This document shows positions 1 to 9,632 of a DNA stretch of 41,017 nucleotides, piece after piece. Location of the stretch: contig JACVTC010000346.1 in the NCBI GenBank assembly GCA_016946835.1, forward strand, positions 1 through 41,017. Reading direction: 5' to 3'. The position numbers and the translations under genes were made by a program. The first letter of the stretch is position 1, and every line of letters starts with the position of its first letter. Below the pieces are notes generated by a model, which saw only the letters and a program-made list of their open reading frames with translations, ran no database searches and was not told the DNA's origin. Source of the stretch: Neocallimastix lanati (nom. inval.). Taxonomy: Eukaryota > Neocallimastigomycota > Neocallimastigomycetes > Neocallimastigales > Neocallimastigaceae.

Positions 1-42
1 AATAATATATATAGTTAGTAAATAATAATAGTTTAAGGAATG
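1..42 (+). repeat. LTR family D, left fragment (cut by window start and by Element 1)
   Basis: This is the part of an LTR upstream of the Element 1 insertion; its 5' end lies before the window. It joins across Element 1 to 7227-7601. The reverse complement of the uninterrupted sequence is found at 33563-33975, which shows the two parts are one repeat. The last five bases (38-42, gaatg) are the Element 1 target duplication. Confidence 0.8.
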
Positions 43-821
43 TGTAAAGATTTAATAAAATCTTTAATAAATTAATTATTACATAATTAATTAATGTAAT
101 AAAATTACATAAATTTATGATTTACGTATATGAAAATTAATTATAAATTTATGTAAACTTTTCATAAAGGAAAAATTATTATTTAAATAATTTTGGATAA
201 TAACTTAAATCTAAATAATTTATTTAAGTTAGTTAATTTAGTTTAGTTTATTTAAAATAGTTATTCTATTTAACTTAGTTAATTTAGTTTAGTTAGTTTA
301 AAATACTTTAAAATTAATTTCGGAATAGTTTTAAATAGTTAAAATTAGTTTAAATAGTTTACAAAAATAGTTTTGAATTGTAAATATATAAACATTAGTA
401 TTAATAATATTTATATAATAAATATATAATAAATGAGTTGTTATTGAATTTAATTATTATTGTAAATAAGTTGAAAGTTTATTAAATTAATTATTGTTTA
501 GTTTAGTTAATTATTATTTAATAAAATTATTAATAAATATTTTGTTTATAAATAAATAGTAATATATGTAAATTAGATAGAAATAATATATTATAATGTA
601 ATAATGAAAAAATATAAATACATGTAAATTTCTATAATTAAATCGATGCATTAGTTATTGACTATATGATAGTTAATAACAAAAAGAGATTTAATTTTTT
701 TTAATTAATAAAGATTATTTTATTTAAAAAAAAAAAACGAATTTTTATTACGTGTTTTTTTTTTTTTATTTTGGTGTTAAAATTTGTTATTTGTAATCTG
801 TTTCTGATAGAACTCTTTACA
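43..821 (+). repeat. Element 1 5' LTR
   Basis: 779 bp, begins TGTAAAG and ends CTTTACA, near identical to 6444-7221. A TATA box lies at 613-620. The likely start of R is near 648, giving U3 of about 605 bp and R-U5 of about 174 bp; this assignment is inferred from self-priming complementarity. Confidence 0.97.
613..620 (+). promoter_or_regulatory. TATA box of Element 1
   Basis: The octamer tataaata lies 35 bp upstream of the segment at 648-658 that is complementary to the primer-binding site. This is normal Pol II spacing to a start site. The same box is in the 3' LTR. Confidence 0.6.
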
Positions 822-832
822 ATAACTAATAC
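822..832 (+). promoter_or_regulatory. Element 1 primer-binding site, probably self-primed
   Basis: The bases directly after the 5' LTR, ataactaatac, do not start with TGG and do not look like a tRNA 3'-end complement. They are perfectly complementary (11 nt) to gtattagttat at 7049-7059 in the 3' LTR, and 10 of 11 in the 5' LTR (648-658). In Tf1/sushi-type elements the RNA 5' end anneals to such a site to prime reverse transcription. Confidence 0.65.
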
Positions 833-870
833 CTTTTAAATAAAAAGAAACACGTTACAAATAATAAAAT

Positions 871-1214
871 TTTCTACTGATTTAGGACTCTACTTTAGGA
901 CTCTACTTTCTACTGATTTAGGACTCTACTTTGGGACTCTACTTTCTACTGATTTAGGACTCTACTTTAGGACTCTACTTTCTACTGATTTAGGACTCTA
1001 CTTTGGGACTCTACTTTCTACTGATTTAGGACTCTACTTTAGGACTCTACTTTCTACTGATTTAGGACTCTACTTTAGGACTCTACTTTCTACTGATTTA
1101 GGACTCTACTTTAGAACTCTGCTTTCTACTCATCTAGGACTCTACTTTCTACTGATTTAGGACTCTGCTTTCTACTGATTTAGGACTCTGCTTTCTACTC
1201 ATCTAGGACTCTAT
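871..1214 (+). repeat. Leader tandem repeat of Element 1 (36-bp and 23-bp units)
   Basis: Seven contiguous 36-bp units, each made of a 23-bp module (tttctactgatttaggactc plus tac) and a 13-bp partial copy of it, are followed by four 23-bp units. The first four 36-mers alternate tttagg/tttggg, giving a 72-bp higher-order period. The array sits in the untranslated leader between primer site and gag. Function unknown; RNA packaging or a length-variable spacer are possible. Confidence 0.9.
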
Positions 1215-1444
1215 AATTTTGACTTTTAACATAGATTTTTATTGCTCTTAAGCATTGTTAACCCTTACTGATTTTGGACTCTTATTATTGTTGCTATTCA
1301 GGTTGAAATATTAATAATAGTTATATTATTCTATATTTTCTTCGTTTACTCGTTCGACACCTTTTCAAGTGGATAGAGTCTGAACGACTTTACGATATTA
1401 AATATAGACATATTAATAACTTGTATAATTAATAATAAGAGATC

Positions 1445-1468
1445 AAAAAAAAAAAAAAAAAAAAAAAA
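1445..1468 (+). repeat. Poly(A) tract in Element 1 leader
   Basis: 24 consecutive A on the sense strand, about 80 nt upstream of the gag ATG. The 1215-1549 stretch is otherwise untranslated leader with no ORF. Confidence 0.9.
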
Positions 1469-1549
1469 TTTAATTATTAACGTCACTTTAACATTAACAA
1501 TCTGGAAGAACTAAATCGCATATTTCAAAACCTTAATCTTGATGATAAC

Positions 1550-4500
1550 ATGGAGGGTCAACAACCAAACCAACTACCGATTCATCCTGCTACTCAACTG
1601 AAAATTATTAACGATCCACCGTTATTTTCTGGATCTACAAAGGATCTTGATGGTTTTTTAACTCGAGTGGAATTGGCAATTGAGGTGAATCCTCATAGAT
1701 TCCCCGATGATAGGAGAAGAGTAATGTTTGTAATCTCCTATTTAACAGGAAAAGCTTTAAATTGGGCTTCATGCCTCAGAAGGAATAACAATCCTGTCTT
1801 AGGAAATTATGGAAATTTTATTGCTGAACTTCGTAGAAATTTCGGAGACCCTGATGTAGAAGCTGTTATTGCTAACGGAAAATTGTGTAACATACGCCAA
1901 TTTAAATATGGACATGTTGTAGAGTATATCTCCGAGTTCCAAAAAATAAGTCAATACTCCGACTTTAATGAACCGGCCAAGATATACATGTTCATAAAAG
2001 GTCTCCATTATAAGATGAGAGAAAAACTTGCTATTGTTAATCCAAACCCAGACAATTTGGAAAACTTATTTAGAGAGGCCGTAACGATTGAAAATCTAAC
2101 AAAAAGAAACGATCTTAGAGAATATTATCTTACTCATCAGGACAGACGGAACTACAACCAAAATGACCCCATGGATGTCGATCTTTACCGAATTAAAAAG
2201 GGTCAAACTGCTACTAGATACTTTCCCTCTCACAGAAAAAATTACAATGAGCAAAATAACCCTTTTAGGGAAGAACGAAAAAGAAAGGGCTTATGCTTCA
2301 TTTGTGGTAAGGCTGGGCATTTACAGTTTAATTGCCCTAACAAGAAAAGACCAAAAAATATAAAACTCATCAATAGAGCATCTGATACAGAAGCAGCTTC
2401 AACTTCTTCCTCTGCGCCGACTTCTTCTGTCAGACGAATTAAAAAGATTTGTGAAAATGAAAATGTTTACAGAATTCTTGATATTGTTGAAAAAGAAAAT
2501 ATGTTCTTTAAAGGTAAAACAAATATCCTTGATTTCTACATTAAAACCAACAATTCCGAAGAAACTAAAGTGAAGGTTCTTATTGACTCAGGTTCTGACA
2601 TTAACTGCATGCATCCTGAATTTGCTAGGGTTAATAAAATCAATTTGATCAATGCTGATAATTCCTTTAAAGTTGCTGGTCTTGGTTATGGTTTATCTAC
2701 TGTTAAGAAAATGACAGAAAAATGTATCCTCCGTTTTAAGAATCACTTGGAAGTTATTCAATTATACGCCCTTCGTATCCCCGATGTAGATATCATTTTA
2801 GGACTCCCTTGGATTGAAAAACATTGCCCTATTAACTACCATGATTCAAAGAAAATCTCTTTCAGTTCAGGATACTGTGCTCGACACTGTAATGTAGGGA
2901 AAAGAAATAGAAAAAATAAGAATAAAAAGAAGTTAAATAAAATTTCTACTAAAGGAAAGGAACCATATGAAGAACTTTCCGTAACAAAGGAAAAAAATAA
3001 TCCTAAGCGTAAGTATTCCTTCGAATCTGATTCCGATATGGATTCTGATGAAGAAATTACGATTAGAGGTCGTCGTACTCGTATTAAAACTTGTAGTGAA
3101 AAAGAAGAACTTAATGATGTAAAAAATTTTTGTATAATTAATTATGATAGTGATGTAAATGATAGTTTTATGTTTGATTATGATGATGAAATTTATGAAT
3201 TTAGTGATAGTAATAATATTAATTTAGATGAATTAAATAAAATTTGTAAAATTGATATTTTATGTAATAATGTAACAAAAAATTGTAATCATAATGATAA
3301 TTTTAATAAAGATGAAAATAAAAAGTATATTTCTAAAAAGTGTTCTGTGAAAAATTTGTGTTGTATCTGTAATTGTTTAAAAATTAGTAATTTTGAGAAT
3401 AAATTAAATCAAAAAATTATAGGAATACCTCCTATTTATAACAATTACGCAGAAGTATTCAATGAAAGAAATTGCAACATACTCCCTCCACATCGTGAAT
3501 ATGATTGTGAAATAAGATTAAAGGATAATTCAAATTTATTTTATGGTCCAATATATCCTTTAACTGAGGCAGAACGAGATGAACTAAAAAAGTATATAAA
3601 AGAAAATTTAGAAAAAGGATTCATTAGAAAATCCAAATCACCCGCTGGTGCACCTGTATTATTTGTTAAAAAGAAAGATGGTTCATTGAGATTATGTGTT
3701 GATTATAGAAAATTGAATGAAATGACCATCCGTAATTCTTATCCTCTTCCTTTAATAAGTGAATTATTAGATAGAGTTAAAGGTGCAAAATATTTTACCA
3801 AGTTGGACTTAAAGTCTGCCTACAATTTAGTAAGAATTAAAGAAGGTGATGAGTACAAGACTGCATTTCGTACTAGATATGGTCATTTTGAATATTTAGT
3901 TATGCCTTTTGGCTTAAAAAATGCTCCAGCCACCTTCCAGCATTTTATAAATGATGTTCTTAGCGATTACTTAGATGATTTTGTTATTTCTTACATTGAT
4001 GATATATTAATTTATTCGAATAGTTTAGAGGAACATCATGAACACGTTAAAAAGGTGCTTAAAAAATTATTAGAAAATGACTTGTACATTAAATTAGAGA
4101 AATGTGAATTCGATGTTACTGAAACCACTTTCCTTGGTTACATTTTATCAAAAGACGGCTTGAAAGTTGATCCTGAAAAGGTTAAAGCTATCCTAGATTG
4201 GCCTGTTCCTTCTAATGTAAAGGAAATACAATCATTTATTGGATTATGTAATTATTATAGAATTTTTATCAAGGATTTTGCTAAGATTGCGCGGCCCTTA
4301 CATAAACTTACCAGGAAAAATGTTCCATTTCTCTGGGGTTCTGATCAACAAAAATCCTTTGATAAATTTAAAGAACTTTTTACTTCTGCTCCAATTTTAA
4401 GAAATCCTGATAGTAACAAACCTTTCATTGTGGAAACTGATGCTTCTAATTTCGCTGTTGGAGCTATACTTTCCCAAGAATTTGATGGTCAGTTACACCC

Positions 4501-6433
4501 AATTGCTTTTATTTCTACCAGTCTAACCAAATCTCAACTAAATTACCCCATTTATGATAAAGAGCTTCTTGCAATTAAAGTTGTTTTGGAAGAATGGCGT
4601 CATTACCTTGAAGGTGCTCGCCATCCATTTACTATTTATACCGATCATAAAAACCTTACTTTTCCTAGGAAGCCTGAGCTACTTTCTCAACGACAAATTC
4701 GTTGGTATGAATTTCTTTCTCGTTTCGATTTTATTCTTGTGTATCGTTCTGGTAAAAAATCTGGTAAACCAGATATTTTGTCAAGAAGAAGTGATCATTT
4801 ATTTGATTGTTCTCGTGATGTTTCTTGTTGTGTTATTAATCGTAACTCATGTGACGAGTCCTTAATTAATTCTATTTTGAAATCTTTAAATAATGATGAT
4901 CTTTTTATAAAAATTAAATCATTTATTTTAAATAATAGTAATGTTAATCCACCTATTAAATTTATTGATAAGTGTAAAATTGATAAGGAAGGTTTCTTAC
5001 TTTTTGATAACTTAATTTATGTCCCTCAGAATCTTCGTACAAGAGTTCTTGAAATACACCATGACTCTGTTACTGCTGGTCATTTCGGTGTACGCAAAAC
5101 ATTTGATTTGATTAATCGTAACTTTTGGTGGCCTAAGTTACGTAATGATGTTAAAAAGTTTGTTAAGTCCTGTGAAACTTGCTGCAAAGCTAAAGTTCCA
5201 AGACATAAACCCTACGGTCTTTTATCTCCTTTGTCTACCCCCGACAGACCATGGTCAGACATCTCCATGGATTTTATTGTTGAATTACCGAAATCCAAAG
5301 ATATGACCACTGTCATGACTGTTGTAGATAGATTGACTAAAATGGCACATTTTATTCCTTTGCGTTGTCTTCCTACTGCTTCAATTGCTGCCGATTCTTT
5401 TATTAACCATATCTTTAGGTTACATGGCTTTCCTGATTCCATTGTTTCGGATAGAGGTACGCAATTTACTTCTGATTTTTGGAATCGTCTTTGCGAATTA
5501 TTAAACATTAAGTTGTCATTCTCCACTTCGAACCATCCGCAGACTGATGGTCAAACGGAGAGGGTGAACGGAATATTGGAACAATATCTCCGTTGTTTCA
5601 TAAATGAAAAACAAAATAATTGGGTTGACTTGTTGCCTTTTGCCGAATTTGCTTATAATAATACTCTGCAACAATCAATCAATCAATCACCATTTTTTGC
5701 AAACTATGGATTTAATCCAAAATTTAGTTTAGAAATTCCTTCTTCAGATAGTCCTCATAGAGCTGATGTTAGAGTGAAAGATATAAATGAAAATATTAAA
5801 TTTTTAAAGGAAAATTTAGAGTCAGCTAAAGAAACTTATAAAAAGTATGCCGATTTCAAAAGATCATCCTCGCCAGATTTTGAAGTTGGTAAAAAAGTTT
5901 GGTTACTCAAAGGAAATACAACTAAGAATGTAAAAAGGAAATTAGCAGACCAAATGCTTGGTCCATTTGAAATTGTGAAGAAAGTTAGTTCATTAGCCTA
6001 CGAACTCAAATTACCAAGTAATATGCGTTGTCACCCTGTTTTCCATGTATCTTTACTGGAACCATTTTATGAAAATGAATTTGCTAATAGAAATAATAGG
6101 AAAAGAAAGAATATTAAGTTAACTACCGATACCATAAATAAGATTCCTGAAAGAATTATTGATATGAGGACATATAGAGGAAAAAATCGTTTCCTCATAT
6201 CTTGGAAAGGCCTAGATTCTGTTGAAGATTCTTGGATCGATGAAGATCAAATTTACGATAGACAGCTAATTCAAGAGTACTTTCGTAAATCTAAAAGGAA
6301 TAAACGAAATAATGTGGTTGATGATGGTGATAAAGATTTTAATGAAGAATACATTAGGCATAAATATCAACCATTTATAATTGACATTCCTTCCCGGAGA
6401 TTGAACTCTATAGTTCGCAGGAGCTCAACTTAA
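1550..6433 (+). CDS. Gag-Pol polyprotein of Element 1 (Ty3/gypsy chromovirus)
   Basis: Single 1627-residue ORF holding all retrotransposon functions, so no frameshift is needed. Order: Gag capsid-like region (about 20-190); CCHC zinc knuckle C249-C252-H257-C262 for RNA binding; aspartic protease with IDSGS, catalytic D346; a charged Asp/Asn/Lys-rich linker (about 465-620); reverse transcriptase with first catalytic Asp in KLDLKSAY (D753) and YIDD (815-818); RNase H (D964 in ETDAS, D1032 in YTDHK); integrase with HHCC zinc region (from about H1170) and DD35E residues D1241, D1301, E1337; and a C-terminal chromodomain-like module (about 1529-1577). The chromodomain keeps one cage Trp (SWKG) but lacks the other two usual aromatic cage residues. 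The product copies the RNA and integrates the cDNA. The start is the first ATG after the leader; the stop abuts the polypurine tract. Confidence 0.97.
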   Translation: MEGQQPNQLPIHPATQLKIINDPPLFSGSTKDLDGFLTRVELAIEVNPHRFPDDRRRVMFVISYLTGKALNWASCLRRNNNPVLGNYGNFIAELRRNFGDPDVEAVIANGKLCNIRQFKYGHVVEYISEFQKISQYSDFNEPAKIYMFIKGLHYKMREKLAIVNPNPDNLENLFREAVTIENLTKRNDLREYYLTHQDRRNYNQNDPMDVDLYRIKKGQTATRYFPSHRKNYNEQNNPFREERKRKGLCFICGKAGHLQFNCPNKKRPKNIKLINRASDTEAASTSSSAPTSSVRRIKKICENENVYRILDIVEKENMFFKGKTNILDFYIKTNNSEETKVKVLIDSGSDINCMHPEFARVNKINLINADNSFKVAGLGYGLSTVKKMTEKCILRFKNHLEVIQLYALRIPDVDIILGLPWIEKHCPINYHDSKKISFSSGYCARHCNVGKRNRKNKNKKKLNKISTKGKEPYEELSVTKEKNNPKRKYSFESDSDMDSDEEITIRGRRTRIKTCSEKEELNDVKNFCIINYDSDVNDSFMFDYDDEIYEFSDSNNINLDELNKICKIDILCNNVTKNCNHNDNFNKDENKKYISKKCSVKNLCCICNCLKISNFENKLNQKIIGIPPIYNNYAEVFNERNCNILPPHREYDCEIRLKDNSNLFYGPIYPLTEAERDELKKYIKENLEKGFIRKSKSPAGAPVLFVKKKDGSLRLCVDYRKLNEMTIRNSYPLPLISELLDRVKGAKYFTKLDLKSAYNLVRIKEGDEYKTAFRTRYGHFEYLVMPFGLKNAPATFQHFINDVLSDYLDDFVISYIDDILIYSNSLEEHHEHVKKVLKKLLENDLYIKLEKCEFDVTETTFLGYILSKDGLKVDPEKVKAILDWPVPSNVKEIQSFIGLCNYYRIFIKDFAKIARPLHKLTRKNVPFLWGSDQQKSFDKFKELFTSAPILRNPDSNKPFIVETDASNFAVGAILSQEFDGQLHPIAFISTSLTKSQLNYPIYDKELLAIKVVLEEWRHYLEGARHPFTIYTDHKNLTFPRKPELLSQRQIRWYEFLSRFDFILVYRSGKKSGKPDILSRRSDHLFDCSRDVSCCVINRNSCDESLINSILKSLNNDDLFIKIKSFILNNSNVNPPIKFIDKCKIDKEGFLLFDNLIYVPQNLRTRVLEIHHDSVTAGHFGVRKTFDLINRNFWWPKLRNDVKKFVKSCETCCKAKVPRHKPYGLLSPLSTPDRPWSDISMDFIVELPKSKDMTTVMTVVDRLTKMAHFIPLRCLPTASIAADSFINHIFRLHGFPDSIVSDRGTQFTSDFWNRLCELLNIKLSFSTSNHPQTDGQTERVNGILEQYLRCFINEKQNNWVDLLPFAEFAYNNTLQQSINQSPFFANYGFNPKFSLEIPSSDSPHRADVRVKDINENIKFLKENLESAKETYKKYADFKRSSSPDFEVGKKVWLLKGNTTKNVKRKLADQMLGPFEIVKKVSSLAYELKLPSNMRCHPVFHVSLLEPFYENEFANRNNRKRKNIKLTTDTINKIPERIIDMRTYRGKNRFLISWKGLDSVEDSWIDEDQIYDRQLIQEYFRKSKRNKRNNVVDDGDKDFNEEYIRHKYQPFIIDIPSRRLNSIVRRSST

Positions 6434-6443
6434 AGGGCGAGAA
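6433..6443 (+). promoter_or_regulatory. Polypurine tract of Element 1
   Basis: Purine-rich aaagggcgaga(a) lies directly between the pol stop codon and the 3' LTR. This is the expected primer for plus-strand DNA synthesis. Confidence 0.8.
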
Positions 6444-7221
6444 TGTAAAGATTTAATAAAATATTTAATAAATTAATTATTACATAATTAATTAATGTAA
6501 TAAAATTACATAAATTTATGATTTACGTATATGAAAATTAATTATAAATTTATGTAAACTTTTCATAAAGGAAAAATTATTATTTAAATAATTTTGGATA
6601 ATAACTTAAATCTAAATAATTTATTTAAGTTAGTTAATTTAGTTTAGTTTATTTAAAATAGTTATTCTATTTAACTTAGTTAATTTAGTTTAGTTAGTTT
6701 AAAATACTTTAAAATTAATTTCGGAATAGTTTTAAATAGTTAAAATTAGTTTAAATAGTTTACAAAAATAGTTTTGAATTGTAAATATATAAACATTAGT
6801 ATTAATAATATTTATATAATAAATATATAATAAATGAGTTGTTATTGAATTTAATTATTATTGTAAATAAGTTGAAAGTTTATTAAATTAATTATTGTTT
6901 AGTTTAGTTAATTATTATTTAATAAAATTATTAATAAATATTTTGTTTATAAATAAATAGTAATATATGTAAATTAGATAGAAATAATATATTATAATGT
7001 AATAATGAAAAAATATAAATACATGTAAATTTCTATAATTAAATCGATGTATTAGTTATTGACTATATGATAGTTAATAACAAAAAGAGATTTAATTTTT
7101 TTTAATTAATAAAGATTATTTTATTTAAAAAAAAAAAACGAATTTTTATTACGTGTTTTTTTTTTTTATTTTGGTGTTAAAATTTGTTATTTGTAATCTG
7201 TTTCTGATAGAACTCTTTACA
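6444..7221 (+). repeat. Element 1 3' LTR
   Basis: 778 bp, near identical to 43-821, ending CTTTACA and followed by the duplication gaatg at 7222-7226. Confidence 0.97.
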
Positions 7222-7226
7222 GAATG

Positions 7227-7601
7227 GTTCTTTTATTAATATTAATTTAGTTTATTAATAATTTAACCTATAAACATGTTTATTAGTATAGTTTAGTGTA
7301 GTTTTACATTTAGTTTACATTAATAACATAAGAGATTTTAGTAATTAATTATATTTTATTGAATGATTTAATTATATTTTAACTAGTTAACAAATATTTA
7401 TATTGATGATGTATTTTTATTGATGAATGATAATAAATAAATAAAATAAATAAACTAAATATTAAAGTGTGAATATTATTATTGTGTGTATTATTCTATA
7501 TAATATTAGAATATATTATTTTGTCAATTATTCCCTACTGTTATCGTCCAAATAAAATAAAATAAATATTGATATTGATGTTTAATAAAAATATCATATC
7601 A
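7227..7601 (+). repeat. LTR family D, right fragment
   Basis: Continues 1-42 after removal of Element 1 and one copy of gaatg. It ends ATATCATATCA. A near-identical inverted copy is at 33563-34008. The internal region around 7490-7555 also resembles H, I and the Element 2 LTR, so these form one TGATAC...TATCA superfamily. Confidence 0.85.
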
Positions 7602-7605
7602 TTCT

Positions 7606-8628
7606 TGATACGGGGTGTCACTAAATACCTTGTATTTCCTATTAAATACTCTTAATAATAATAAAATAAAAACTATTATTAAATCTTATTATTAAGGTCT
7701 TTTATTAATATCAAATCTAATTAAAAATTATTATTAAATATTTTTATTAATTTCTTTATTAATATCAAATCTAATAAAAATTATTATTAAATATTCTTAT
7801 AAATTTCTTTTATTAATATTAAATATAATAAAAATTATTATTAAATATTCTTATTAAAATCTTTTATTAATATCAAATATAATAAAAATTATTATTAAAT
7901 ATTCTAATAAAAATCTTTTATTAATATTAAATATAATAAAAATTATTATTAAATATTCTTATTAAAAATTATATAATATTTAAATCATTATTAATTCTTA
8001 TTTTTATATTAAGAATAATAAAAACCTATTTCAATAAATATTTGATATAAAATACAGAATTATAAGTTTCTGTATAATATTTTCTAAACCTTTGAAATAA
8101 ACTAAAAATAAATCAAAAATCAAAAATAAATTAAATCTTTATTAAAAATAAAAATGAACTAAAATACAGAATTTCAATAATAAAAAAATGATCTAAAATA
8201 CAGAAAATATCAATTCTGTATAATTCTCTCTCTGAAAAACAATATCAAGAAGAAGCTACCGCCCGGAATGCCCTTCGTGATACAATCTCTAAATTAATTT
8301 TTTATATTTTAATTTAATAAATGTTATTTTTTTTTTAAAAAAATAATTTAAAATAATAGTTAAAAATTAAAATAAAATAGTTATAATAGTTTTTTTATAA
8401 AGAATATATTGATAATAAATAAAATGTATTAAAATAAAAGTATAAAAAGAAGAATAAATTTCTTTCTTTTTAATACTGGGAACAAATAATTTTAATTTTA
8501 AATTTAAATAAAGAATATTTTAAAATTTAATTTTTTTTTTCTTGTTTCCAAATCTATTTTTATAGTTATGTGTTAATATTTATTTTTTTGTTTTGAATAT
8601 CTTAGTGTTTCAACCCCAGCCCGTATCA
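7606..8628 (+). repeat. Solo LTR E (TGATAC family) with internal 54-bp tandem repeats
   Basis: Begins TGATACGGGG and ends CCCGTATCA, with imperfect inverted ends. Both sides are flanked by the 4-mer ttct (7602-7605 and 8629-8632), consistent with a 4-bp target duplication. About 7700-7975 holds roughly five copies of a 54-bp AT-rich unit containing ttattattaaatattctt. No ORF or internal retrotransposon sequence is present, so it is read as a solo LTR of about 1.02 kb. Confidence 0.65.
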
Positions 8629-9190
8629 TTCTTGATGTATATCCAGTAGAAATAATATAAAATAATAGAAAAATTATTTAGATGTTGTTGAAATTATAAC
8701 TGAATTGAAATCTCAATTTCAGTTATTTACATTTCAATAATTAAAAATATTATTTATTTAATTATAAATAATATATATATTTAAATAATTAATAATTAAT
8801 ATAAATTCTTGTATAATATTTAAAGGGTTATCTTAGGCCTAATAATCCTGAGAATATTAATAAATAAGGTTTATATTAATAATTAATTTCAATGATACAT
8901 TTGACGTCACGTGTATTTTATTTATATTATGTTTTTATATATGTTTACAACATATCTATATTAAATTCATTTATTCAAATTAATTATATAATTAAATTTA
9001 TCCTTATATTTTATTATTATTTATATTATTATTATCTTATAATTAAATATTATTATTATGAAACTTACAAAGTATAAAAGAAAGATGTAAAAATCTATCT
9101 TTTATGTTCTTTGTAAGGTTATTGTAAAATTACCTTAATAGTAATATATTATAGATATTTTATTATTAAATAAAATCAATAAATTTAAAA

Positions 9191-9632
9191 CATAGACTTG
9201 CACATATGGGTACCCATCTCCCATATGGCCATACAGTTATTAATTAACTGTAAGGTGATGAGTTATTGGCATACTGTATCAGCTTCGCCGCTCTCAATCG
9301 TCGTTACACACTGCCCGGAGATGCATTCCTAACGTTCCTACATATATCTCTAATGACCACGAGCATCAGAACGGAACCATTAACTCCTCCCTAGTGGGTG
9401 TAATCATTGGCGATTGGAAACTTTACAATCATCAAGGTCTATGCTTCAATTCAAAGCGTAGTATCAGGGTTGGGTGAAATAATCATCTGAGGGAAAGCCT
9501 TATGGACATCACGTGTGGTCTCATGATATCCCAGGATAGAAACCTCATCCGATTATTTGGTGCCATGCCGAGGATTCGAACCCCGCCCTCTACAGTGACC
9601 TGTATCGTCCTAACCGACTGGACCAACATGGC
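9191..9632 (-). mobile_element. tRNA-derived SINE, 442 bp
   Basis: A GC-richer block absent from the F copies at 34009 and 40320, and flanked by a perfect 16-bp duplication, atcaataaatttaaaa, at 9175-9190 and 9633-9648. On the minus strand it begins exactly with a tRNA-like sequence (9632 down to 9558) carrying consensus A box (9625-9615) and B box (9582-9572) for Pol III. The body of about 365 nt has no ORF. Its 3' end holds two hairpins (9203-9227 with 8-bp arms; 9233-9251 with 7-bp arms). Long duplications are typical of target-primed reverse transcription by a partner LINE machinery, which is not in this window. No autonomous function is seen. Confidence 0.88.
9558..9632 (-). other. tRNA-like head of the SINE, with encoded CCA
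   Basis: Folds as a cloverleaf on the minus strand: 7-bp acceptor GCCATGT/GCATGGC, 4-bp D stem GTCC/GGAC, T arm CGGGG-TTCGAAT-CCTCG, discriminator A and then CCA in the DNA. The anticodon arm is abnormal: stem TACA(G)/(C)TGTA leaves a loop of 4 or 6 nt, not 7. It is therefore a tRNA relic, not a working tRNA gene. Confidence 0.82.

Larger units (their letters stand above)
43..7221 (+). mobile_element. Element 1: full-length Ty3/gypsy chromodomain retrotransposon
   Basis: Complete element with 5' LTR (43-821), leader with tandem repeats, one gag-pol ORF (1550-6433), polypurine tract and 3' LTR (6444-7221). It is flanked by a perfect 5-bp duplication, gaatg, at 38-42 and 7222-7226. The target is an LTR of family D, whose uninterrupted copy lies inverted at 33563-34008 with the empty site at 33935-33939. 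I see two substitutions (62 versus 6463, 649 versus 7050) and small homopolymer length changes between the LTRs, so the insertion is recent. The ORF is intact and the key catalytic residues are present, so it may be active. Confidence 0.97.

Noticed and set aside
871-1214. CRISPR-like periodic repeat
   Set aside because: Units are contiguous with no unique spacers, and the array lies in the leader of a eukaryotic retrotransposon.
8892-9077. Small ORF of 61 aa
   Set aside because: Lies inside solo LTR F, low-complexity Tyr/Ile/Leu composition, no family features.
9558-9632. Functional tRNA gene
   Set aside because: The anticodon arm cannot form a normal 7-nt loop, and the sequence is the head of an inserted repeat with target duplications.
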